The notes beneath the pieces were generated by a model. That model searched no databases and was not told where the DNA came from. It saw nothing but the letters and a program-made list of their open reading frames with translations. This document shows, in pieces, positions 1-6,471 of a stretch of 9,669 nucleotides of DNA; the first letter of the stretch is position 1; each line of letters begins with the position of its first letter. Source of the stretch: Promethearchaeota archaeon (GTDB taxonomy: Archaea; Asgardarchaeota; Lokiarchaeia; Sigyniarchaeales; SOKP01); contig JAUWZR010000083.1 of the NCBI GenBank assembly GCA_030615235.1, forward strand, positions 1-9,669, written 5' to 3'. A program made the position numbers and the translations under genes.

Positions 1-557
1 AGTTTTATTAAAAAACTACCAGAACCACAAGAAGGATCTAATGTTTTTAAACCAATTTTATAGGATTCATTTATCATTTTTTCAACAAGGTTTGACGGTG
101 TATAAAATTCGCCGATTTTATGTCGCGTCTCAACATGAAACACTTGTTGATAAAGTTCTTGAAAATTATCCTGTCTAGCTAACCTTGCTCCCGCTAAAAA
201 TTTACTTATCTTAGAAATAAGGATTTCATCCAATTTAGGACAGAAGAAAAATTTAAGTTCATTTAAATTAAAATGGTTGTAGATTGTTTTATTTACAGAT
301 GGATTAGCTTTTAATAATATTAGTAATTTCAATATCGAAATGTAATAAGAATGTTTGAGAAAAAGAGATTGTCCGATTTCCTTACCGTAAATTTTTTTGA
401 ACGCCGATTCCCACAAACGAAACTTTTTTTGAAAACCATTTTTATTCAATTCCGCCTGCTTTTTTAAGAATTTAGAGGTTTCCTTATAAAAATTTGTTCC
501 CAATCCAAAAAATTCCACAAATTGTTTTGAACTTATTGCTTTTTTGTTCTCGACCAT
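1..557 (-). CDS. N-6 adenine-specific DNA methyltransferase, N-terminal part (cut by window edge)
   Basis: An open frame runs from an ATG at 557 to the left edge, giving 185 codons without a stop; the rest lies outside the window. Residues 1-140 look like the mainly helical N-terminal region of HsdM/type IIG-like enzymes. GEFYTP at residues 149-154 is the usual lead-in of this family. DPSCGSGSF at 174-182 is methyltransferase motif I, which binds S-adenosylmethionine. The catalytic (N/D)PP(Y/F) motif should follow just outside. A TGA lies five codons upstream in frame, so this ATG is the likely start. The family methylates adenine N6 in DNA, either as a restriction-modification subunit, as a single-chain type IIG enzyme or in a defence system such as BREX; which of these cannot be told here. 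It is 80 bases downstream of the PLD-like gene, on the same strand. Confidence 0.85.
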   Translation of the reverse strand, partial: MVENKKAISSKQFVEFFGLGTNFYKETSKFLKKQAELNKNGFQKKFRLWESAFKKIYGKEIGQSLFLKHSYYISILKLLILLKANPSVNKTIYNHFNLNELKFFFCPKLDEILISKISKFLAGARLARQDNFQELYQQVFHVETRHKIGEFYTPSNLVEKMINESYKIGLKTLDPSCGSGSFLIK

Positions 558-637
558 TCTTTTTTCAATTCACGGTTTTCAATACGAGTGTAAAACTAAT
601 AATCTCGACTTTAGAAGTAAAATCATAAAATTATTAA

Positions 638-1177
638 TTATTTTCCTCTCATAAAGGATGGGAGCATTAAACTAAATATTTCGCCGATTTTTCTGAGTTT
701 AGCGCTTTCTTTGATACGTGTAACAATAAATACAGATTTTTCTAGTTCTCCTTTATCTAATGAGCCCCCCGAATAAATAGCTTCTTCAGCATTGAAAACT
801 AATAGATATCTAACATTGGGATTATTAATTATACTTATTCCTGAAGTTTGTTTTAAATCGTCATAGATTTCTTGGTATATTTTTGGAATATTTCCTCTAT
901 CATTAGTAATGATTAGTATTGGAATTCCTTTCTTAGTTAGCTTTTTAAGTTCAATGCTGTAGAATCGATCGATTTTAGGTGAAACTATATTAAGTTGAGT
1001 TGATGTTGAAGTAATCAGATTAATTAAATGCTCATTGAGAACATTCTTGCGTTCAGAACCTCCTGAAGATTCTAAACTAATCATTCCTACTAATGATAAT
1101 ACCTTATTTTCTAAATTTTCTACCTCTTTCTTGAGTCTGGCATTTTCAACGCGGAGTTCAATAATCCTATCTGACAT
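638..1177 (-). CDS. Coiled-coil protein with degenerate phospholipase-D-like domain
   Basis: A 179-residue protein. Residues 1-30 are rich in Leu, Glu and Lys with heptad-like spacing and should form a short coiled coil, probably for dimerisation. Residues 45-175 read as one PLD-like domain of the kind also seen as the sensor half of archaeal TrmB-type regulators: a strand (LNIVSPKID, 62-70), a helix, then KKGIPILIITNDR (82-94), then VRYLLVF (122-128) and a Gly-Gly-Ser turn (137-139). In my hand alignment the catalytic HxKxxxxD positions are occupied by V122, Y124 and N129, so phosphodiesterase or nuclease activity is unlikely and a ligand-binding or structural role is more likely. No DNA-binding helix-turn-helix is present. 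The ATG at 1177 is supported by a stop two codons after the nearest upstream ATG, which is in another frame. It lies 102 bases after the CHAT gene. The domain assignment is moderate, since the fold is inferred from pattern only. Confidence 0.65.
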   Translation of the reverse strand: MSDRIIELRVENARLKKEVENLENKVLSLVGMISLESSGGSERKNVLNEHLINLITSTSTQLNIVSPKIDRFYSIELKKLTKKGIPILIITNDRGNIPKIYQEIYDDLKQTSGISIINNPNVRYLLVFNAEEAIYSGGSLDKGELEKSVFIVTRIKESAKLRKIGEIFSLMLPSFMRGK

Positions 1178-1279
1178 TTTAGACCATTTTATGTTTCTAA
1201 ATTTAATGTTCTAATATGAATACTTTTAATTAAGTTTAAGCAAAACGAAAGTATTGCATTATAACCCATAATTATTTTT

Positions 1280-3868
1280 CTAACTTAATTTTTTGAAAGG
1301 ATTACCAAATAACATATAGCTAGATATAGCTAAAGATCCTTCTAAATCAATGTTCTTTACGCCTTCCTCTGCGGATAACTCGTCAAATTTCTTTTCTACA
1401 AGTTTAGCCATTTTATTTGCCATACATGCTTGCCGTGCTTTCATAAGGGAAACTCCCTGACTATAATCGTTAAATAAGTTGATATAAAAGTTAGCGATTA
1501 TTTCCTTTGTTTCATCGTTAAAAATCGGATAATTTCTGGACATTACTCCTGTAATTCTATCATAATCGAAATATTCCACAATTTCGCCAAATGTGCGTAA
1601 AACATTCTTTAACTTTTTACCTTCAGTATCATAAATTTGAGAATTAAAAAACAAAAACGGTTTTTCTGCGTTAGGATTCGATTGAATTGACTTGTTAATA
1701 TCGTTAAATGTTATTATTTCGTTATCGTTTGTAAGGAAAAAGCTATCCCGTGGATTCCACTTAGAGTAAAAAATGTTTCCAACAAAATGGATGATATGAT
1801 TCGCTCCAGATTCTATATGAGTTAGAATATTATCTCGAGAAGAATCTACCCCCATTAAAACATTGATTTGATTTACTTCGTCGCGATTGTTGAAAAATTC
1901 AGTTATGTAGTTAAATTCATTGATTCCCGGTTTAAAAGGAAATATTAACTCTTTTGATTTAGTTTCTTCGTTCCACCTTATAGGTCCTGAAGAATTTATA
2001 GAATCAATGATTAGGACATTGATTTTACCGTCTTTTGTTAGCTTTCCTTCCGTATCGTGCCCAAAAGTTACCCCTCCAAGAGGAGGTTCTCCAATGATAT
2101 ACCCAATGGAATATTTTAATAAGAAAAAATTATTGTCATAAATTAATTCGAAAGGAATGGTCATTTCATCTAAAATAAAATAAATTTCTGGAGTGACATT
2201 TAAAGATTTAATCTCAAACTGCTCTAAAAAGGTGCGAATTTTGATTGGTAGAAATACATATAGCAATCTACCGAACTCATTTACGCTAAAGTCATATTTT
2301 TTTTCTTGATTATCGGAGAAAATGTCATTATAAATATCTATTATATGTACATCGTTCCAATATTCGTTAAAAATTTTTCCCTCAACTATTTTATCATCAA
2401 CGGATATCATTCGAATAGAAATTAAACCATCATGGTTGATCCTAAAAACCATTTGTTTTATTACAAACCCTTCTTCAAATCCTGTAAAAAGTAAGTTTTC
2501 CTCTCCAAAAGAATATATTTCTCTTTTAAGTGATTCTGTCTCGTTATACAAAAGAAGTGGGGCGCCAATTACGTTTATCAAGTTTTTCTCTAAATACGGT
2601 ATTATTTTTTGAGCGAGTTTAAAATCTTTTTGCTCATATAGCACACGATAAAACATCATTCGCCAAAAATCTTTTTGCTCTAATGAGAAAAATAATGACT
2701 TAAATTTCCATAAGAAATTACAGGTATAAAAGAAGTGATACAATTGTGCATTAGTTTGAGGAATTTTCAGATGTGTGTTTAATTTTTCGATAGATTGTAA
2801 GAGGTATTTCTTCTCCTTCATTTCTACGAATTTTTTGCATGCCTCAACCCAAAGTTCAATTAGAATGTTATCATATCCAAGATCCGTCTGATACAAGAAT
2901 AGATCCTCGAGAAAATCGTAGATTTCAAAAGCGATTTCGAATCTATTTCTCGTAATTGCAAAATCTATAAATTTCCTGATATATGTAACAGCGTCTCCAT
3001 AAGAACGGTACGCTTGAATTTTAGAAAATAGATTTTTTATAACAGGTATTATCCAAGTATTCTCTCCAATGTTGTTTAAGTAATATATTAAGGCTTCTAA
3101 ATCCCCTAAAATTGTGTTAAAATTTCGTTCATTAATTGAAATCTTGCCTAAATTATTAAATTCGTTCTTTAAATAACCGGGGATTCTATTCACCAAGATT
3201 TTAATCATTGACTTTACGAATTCTTCAGAATTCTCCATAAGTTGAAAGTTCACATTCACATTCTCTATAAAAACATAAAGAAATAAAGCCCGTTTCCCAG
3301 GTTCGAGTTTAAAAATCGTTCTACCTAAAACTTCCATACTTAGATGAAAAAACTCTTGAGGAAGAACAGATTTCCTTAAATACATCAAAATTAGCTGCAA
3401 TTCGATTAGCTTGATGTAATTTCCCCTTTCAGTTACTTTGACACAGAATGAGTTAATAAATTTTGTTATACCCCTTTGAGATAACGAATCCATTTTAGTA
3501 AATGATTTAAGTAAGTTAGTTGCAAAGTTGTTGAGTAGGTAAAAATCATCTAATTTAGACAAAAACGAGAAGAAGCGTTTGTATGCATCAATATATCTAA
3601 TAAAATCTATATCAATACCTTCTTCAGTCCTATGAATCAATGAATTGATATACATCCACCAAGAATTTGATATAATCATTATTAATTGGTGTTTTTTTTG
3701 GATATCGAGCCATTCTGTTTTTTCGATATCAAAATATAAATCGGTCAATAATCTATCTGCCCAAAGATGATTTGAATATTGTAATAGTTTTCTGCCTTGA
3801 ATAACTTTCTGTTGGAATTCCTTTAAGAATTCTGTCCGTGTGTTTAAATTAATAACCATCCTTTCCAC
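1280..3868 (-). CDS. Helical-repeat protein with C-terminal CHAT (caspase-like) domain lacking the catalytic dyad
   Basis: An 862-residue protein. Residues 1 to about 430 are predicted almost all helical with TPR-like spacing and no clear consensus. Residues 450-560 are strand-rich and match the lead-in of CHAT domains. The CHAT core follows: IPFELIYD (571-578) corresponds to the family's lPWELl signature, strand INVLIID is at 616-622, HIIHFVGN at 691-698 is the histidine segment, PFLFFNSQ at 737-744 is the cysteine segment, and YMLFGNPF at 855-872 region end (near the C-terminus) is the usual lyGdP ending. Active CHAT proteases carry H-x-x-x-H-(G/A) and (N/S)-A-C; here the second His is N698 and the Cys is Q744 (codon CAA at 1639-1637), so it is probably not a protease. 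The start may be GTG 3868 or ATG 3859; the second has an A/T-rich TATA-like stretch about 28 bases upstream. It sits 34 bases after the actin gene, probably co-transcribed. A scaffold or sensor role is inference. Confidence 0.85.
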   Translation of the reverse strand: MERMVINLNTRTEFLKEFQQKVIQGRKLLQYSNHLWADRLLTDLYFDIEKTEWLDIQKKHQLIMIISNSWWMYINSLIHRTEEGIDIDFIRYIDAYKRFFSFLSKLDDFYLLNNFATNLLKSFTKMDSLSQRGITKFINSFCVKVTERGNYIKLIELQLILMYLRKSVLPQEFFHLSMEVLGRTIFKLEPGKRALFLYVFIENVNVNFQLMENSEEFVKSMIKILVNRIPGYLKNEFNNLGKISINERNFNTILGDLEALIYYLNNIGENTWIIPVIKNLFSKIQAYRSYGDAVTYIRKFIDFAITRNRFEIAFEIYDFLEDLFLYQTDLGYDNILIELWVEACKKFVEMKEKKYLLQSIEKLNTHLKIPQTNAQLYHFFYTCNFLWKFKSLFFSLEQKDFWRMMFYRVLYEQKDFKLAQKIIPYLEKNLINVIGAPLLLYNETESLKREIYSFGEENLLFTGFEEGFVIKQMVFRINHDGLISIRMISVDDKIVEGKIFNEYWNDVHIIDIYNDIFSDNQEKKYDFSVNEFGRLLYVFLPIKIRTFLEQFEIKSLNVTPEIYFILDEMTIPFELIYDNNFFLLKYSIGYIIGEPPLGGVTFGHDTEGKLTKDGKINVLIIDSINSSGPIRWNEETKSKELIFPFKPGINEFNYITEFFNNRDEVNQINVLMGVDSSRDNILTHIESGANHIIHFVGNIFYSKWNPRDSFFLTNDNEIITFNDINKSIQSNPNAEKPFLFFNSQIYDTEGKKLKNVLRTFGEIVEYFDYDRITGVMSRNYPIFNDETKEIIANFYINLFNDYSQGVSLMKARQACMANKMAKLVEKKFDELSAEEGVKNIDLEGSLAISSYMLFGNPFKKLS

Positions 3869-3902
3869 TACTTCTTATAATTTAAATTTTTTTTGAAATT
3901 GT

Positions 3903-5087
3903 TTAATCAGCTTGTTGTTGCTCTAACTCCTGATGAGAAGGATTTCTAATCCACCCTTTCTTTAATTGATCTTTTGAAAATAGAATTGAAGCTCCAATCC
4001 AACCCATATTTTCTCTTCCTGAGGCTGCTACTACTTTTATTTTTGGTTTTAACTTTTCTGAAAAAAACCTCTGTAATTCAACTTCGAGTCTTTCGCTTAA
4101 TCCTATAATCAAGCTACTTCCTCCTGAAAGTATAACATTTGACAGGAGTTCCTCCCAATTTTCTCTGTCCCACGACATTACAACTTTTGAAATAGCTTCA
4201 GCTAATCCCATGTAATCGATATGAATGATCTTAGGATCGAATAGAGGTTCTGACAAGAGAAACCGCTCAGAGTTCAATTTTAATTTGCTTCCATCTGGTA
4301 AATCAATGATTCGATCGTATTTAGTTAAACCTTCTTTAACCCTTTTCTTTTCTTCCGTAGGGTTGAGGATACAAAGAGATATTTTCTCTTTAATCTCCTT
4401 AGCAATCTTTTTATCGAGATAAGTGTTTTTTGAGGAGCTAATCTTGCTTAAAATTAGATTTAGGAGATAATTGGTAATATTTTTTCCAGTTATAGGAAAC
4501 ATATCTCTCGCCATTATGTTAGTAAACCCATGAAAAATTGAAGAGATTGATGTATAAGATTCTCCGATATTCATGAGAATGCCGCTGGTTTTCTCTAATG
4601 TCGATAGAATAGCTTGACTCTCGGGTAAAAACAAAATGTAGGGAAAGTTTAAAGAATTAAAAAATACATCTTGAAGTTTTGTTTTTTCTAATTCCGATTT
4701 ATAGAAGGGAGTTATGATTATTAATGGCTGTTTAAAATGTGATTCCACTGGAATTTTTAATTGTTGGTAGTAATGGAAAAAAAACTTAGATAGAATGTTA
4801 TAATTTTTCTCTTTACTAAACTCTCGAATTTTTAAGATATTTTTATATTTAAGCGCATCAAAACCAACTAAATGTATTTGAGCATCCTTATCCAGAAATA
4901 TTTCTTCTAATCCACTAATAGTGTCTGATCCGCTAATATCAGAAGTAAAGAGATAATCAGCAATATCAACATATACACTAGGAGCAATAATATCCGGAAA
5001 ATCTCCTCCAGCCCATCCTAGTCTGAAATTATCGCTCCCAATATCAAGAATTAATGGGATTAAATAATTGTTTTCAGTATTTGCCAT
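3903..5087 (-). CDS. Actin-related protein (Asgard-type divergent actin)
   Basis: The 394 residues align along their whole length with eukaryotic actin (about 375). LILDIGSDNFRLGWAG (12-27) is phosphate loop 1, with D15 matching actin D11 and R22 replacing K18. ESQAILS (156-162) keeps the Gln equivalent to actin Q137. GILMNIGESYTS (169-180) is phosphate loop 2. HGFTNIMARDMFPITGKNIT (186-205) matches actin's EGY...LAGRDLT. EIKEKI and LPDGSKLKLNSERF (231-277) match DIKEKL and LPDGQVITIGNERF. LSGGSSLIIGLSERL (320-334) is the adenosine motif, and the GWIGASIL tail matches VWIGGSIL. In loop 2 the actin residues D154, D157 and H161 correspond to N173, E176 and S180, so nucleotide hydrolysis may be slow or lost. 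The sequence is far more divergent than lokiactins. It is flanked closely by the coiled-coil gene (52-base gap) and the CHAT gene (34). Whether it forms filaments is unknown. Confidence 0.93.
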   Translation of the reverse strand: MANTENNYLIPLILDIGSDNFRLGWAGGDFPDIIAPSVYVDIADYLFTSDISGSDTISGLEEIFLDKDAQIHLVGFDALKYKNILKIREFSKEKNYNILSKFFFHYYQQLKIPVESHFKQPLIIITPFYKSELEKTKLQDVFFNSLNFPYILFLPESQAILSTLEKTSGILMNIGESYTSISSIFHGFTNIMARDMFPITGKNITNYLLNLILSKISSSKNTYLDKKIAKEIKEKISLCILNPTEEKKRVKEGLTKYDRIIDLPDGSKLKLNSERFLLSEPLFDPKIIHIDYMGLAEAISKVVMSWDRENWEELLSNVILSGGSSLIIGLSERLEVELQRFFSEKLKPKIKVVAASGRENMGWIGASILFSKDQLKKGWIRNPSHQELEQQQAD

Positions 5088-5139
5088 GATTTACTTACTA
5101 AATTTGTTAGTGTCAGGGTTTTAAAAACAATAAATAACA

Positions 5140-5868
5140 TCAGAATGATTGCTGCTGATGAACATACTCATCTGATAACTTTTTTAATTGATATTCTTTC
5201 ACTTGTAATTCTAATAATCCTAAAACTTTTTTAAATTCACTTGACATAGATTCAATGTCTACACCGGTAATCTTTTCAACTTGATCTCTTTTTAATTTGA
5301 ATTGATCCAGATTATAATCGATTTTTTCATAAATACCGCTTATTGAGGAGACTAGTTCCTCTGTGTTTTTTTTGGTAATTTTCCTCATTTTCCTAAGGAT
5401 CGAGAGAATGGAGGATATAGAATTTTCCCACTGGTTATATCTATCTATATAACCATCAAATACATCTTCAAAAAAAACAGTTAACTTTTCGTATATGTTC
5501 TCTTCCTTTGAGAATGAAGGTGTTTTCGTAGTACTTGATGTTTGAGCATCAGCATCTTCTGAACTTTTTACTTCTTCAGTACTATTTGAAATGGGGGTTG
5601 TTTTCTTATGTGATACTCTTTCTGAAAGGGGAACTTGTTCCATCATGTAATCTTCAGCAATTTGTTTTTTTGTTTCATATGAAAGTTGGGGGGCTATTTT
5701 TTCTTCCCTCTCAGTTGGAAAGATAAAACTTTTTTCTTCGGTGACTACTTTAAGTAATCCGTGTAAAGTAGATTCGGTTTTCTTTGACGATTTTAATACA
5801 TTATCTATATTCTGAAGAGGAGATTCTGCCCTACTTTTTTCTTTATCTTTCTTTTTTTTCTTTGCCAT
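5140..5868 (-). CDS. Orphan protein: basic N-terminus, disordered middle, helical coiled-coil C-terminus
   Basis: I do not recognise a family for this 242-residue protein. It opens with a strongly basic segment, MAKKKKKDKEK, which could contact nucleic acid, acidic lipid or an acidic partner. Residues about 80-123 are rich in Ser, Thr, Glu and Asp and low in hydrophobics, so probably disordered. Residues 124-236 are predicted to be long helices with regularly spaced Ile, Leu and Val, as in coiled-coil or bundle proteins. There is no signal peptide, transmembrane segment or Cys cluster. The ATG at 5868 is directly preceded by a sequence nearly identical to that before the actin gene. It lies between the AbrB-ACT gene (38-base gap) and the actin gene (52), which suggests a partner of one of them, most plausibly an actin-binding or scaffold subunit; that is inference from position only. 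Confidence 0.75.
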   Translation of the reverse strand: MAKKKKKDKEKSRAESPLQNIDNVLKSSKKTESTLHGLLKVVTEEKSFIFPTEREEKIAPQLSYETKKQIAEDYMMEQVPLSERVSHKKTTPISNSTEEVKSSEDADAQTSSTTKTPSFSKEENIYEKLTVFFEDVFDGYIDRYNQWENSISSILSILRKMRKITKKNTEELVSSISGIYEKIDYNLDQFKLKRDQVEKITGVDIESMSSEFKKVLGLLELQVKEYQLKKLSDEYVHQQQSF

Positions 5869-5906
5869 TTGATTTACTCAACAATTCCTCTTTTATTAAC
5901 AATTAC

Positions 5907-6311
5907 TTATTCTAACGGAAGGACCTCGATTTTGAGAGCTTCTCCTTTTTCCTTTAATATCTTTTCTAGTTCTTCTATCGGAAAACTTGGACTCTCCGAG
6001 ATTACTGTCCAAACCGCAGTTTTATCTTTTTCGACAATTACTGCCTCACTATACATCATACTAAGTTTTAAATCTCCGAAAGTTGTTGCTAATTTAGCCA
6101 ATGCTCCAGGAGTATCCCCCATTGTAATTCTCAGTTTAATGAGATTACTCTCACTCCGCAATCCTACTGGAGTAATCTTAATTTCTTTGGCTTCTGAGTC
6201 ACTAATCATCATAAGTTGTGAATTTGTTGTAATTCCTAAAGATTTTCTAACAATTTGTGGAATTACGATCCTTCCTCGTTCGTCAATTGTAAGAATTTTA
6301 ACTTCTTTCAT
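5907..6311 (-). CDS. SpoVT/AbrB-type DNA-binding regulator with C-terminal ACT domain
   Basis: A 134-residue protein. Residues 4-49 are a SpoVT/AbrB swapped-hairpin DNA-binding domain: LTIDERGRIVIPQIVRKSLG (7-26) fits the family consensus of T-x-D-x-x-G-R-I-x-I-P followed by R-x-x-L-G. Residues 57-132 are an ACT domain, with the ligand-site turn TPGALAKLA at 67-75 and the second half, including AVWTVIS, at 99-105. ACT domains usually bind amino acids at a dimer interface, so this is probably a small-molecule-responsive dimeric transcription factor; the ligand is unknown. I prefer the ATG at 6311 because it leaves the usual few residues before the AbrB strand; an in-frame GTG at 6323 would add four residues. 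It is the first gene of the tight cluster running to the CHAT gene, with a palindromic TATA element at 6364-6380, so it may control that cluster and itself. Confidence 0.88.
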   Translation of the reverse strand: MKEVKILTIDERGRIVIPQIVRKSLGITTNSQLMMISDSEAKEIKITPVGLRSESNLIKLRITMGDTPGALAKLATTFGDLKLSMMYSEAVIVEKDKTAVWTVISESPSFPIEELEKILKEKGEALKIEVLPLE

Positions 6312-6363
6312 TATTCTGAACACATTTTGTACATTTTTAATTATAATTAGTATTAAATTATAA

Positions 6364-6380
6364 GTATAAAAATTTTATAC
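6364..6380. promoter_or_regulatory. Perfect palindrome containing a TATA box, upstream of the AbrB-ACT gene
   Basis: The 17-base sequence GTATAAAAATTTTATAC is a perfect inverted repeat of two 8-base arms around one A. It reads as a TATA box on the minus strand, ending 53 bases before the ATG at 6311, which is compatible with an archaeal promoter and a leader of roughly 25-30 bases. Since the downstream gene encodes an AbrB-type dimer, the palindrome could also be its operator. A/T-rich palindromes arise easily by chance in such DNA, though the G/C ends make this one less trivial. Confidence 0.45.
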
Positions 6381-6449
6381 AATATTCTCGTATCAAAGAA
6401 AGATTTGAAGAAAAACTTGTAAAGGATTACATCCTAAGAAAATTAAGTG

Positions 6450-6463
6450 AAACAAAAAAGAAA
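6450..6463 (-). terminator. T-rich tract after the vWA gene (candidate archaeal terminator)
   Basis: On the minus strand, starting nine bases beyond the vWA stop codon, the sequence reads TTTCTTTTTTGTTT. Archaeal RNA polymerase commonly terminates in such T runs without a hairpin. It separates the vWA gene from the promoter element of the AbrB-ACT gene, which supports independent transcription units. A small inverted repeat, AGGAT-tac-ATCCT (6423-6435), lies just downstream. Confidence 0.4.
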
Positions 6464-6471
6464 TTAGTTTT

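Noticed and set aside
1920..2141. 73-codon plus-strand open frame
   Set aside because: It is antisense to the CHAT coding sequence and has no recognisable features.
3903..5087. Actin relative considered as MreB, ParM or Hsp70
   Set aside because: The GWAG, IKEKI, DG-x7-NERF and GWIGASIL segments follow eukaryotic actin and Arp order and length, not the prokaryotic or Hsp70 versions.
5869..6363. 164-codon plus-strand open frame opposite the AbrB-ACT gene
   Set aside because: Its product is a low-information Ile/Ser/Leu-rich string with no domain pattern, while the minus strand encodes clear AbrB and ACT motifs over the same bases.
6423..6435. Small hairpin AGGAT-tac-ATCCT as an intrinsic terminator
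   Set aside because: Arms are only five bases with a three-base loop and no T run follows directly on the minus strand; the T-rich tract lies before it and is the better terminator candidate.
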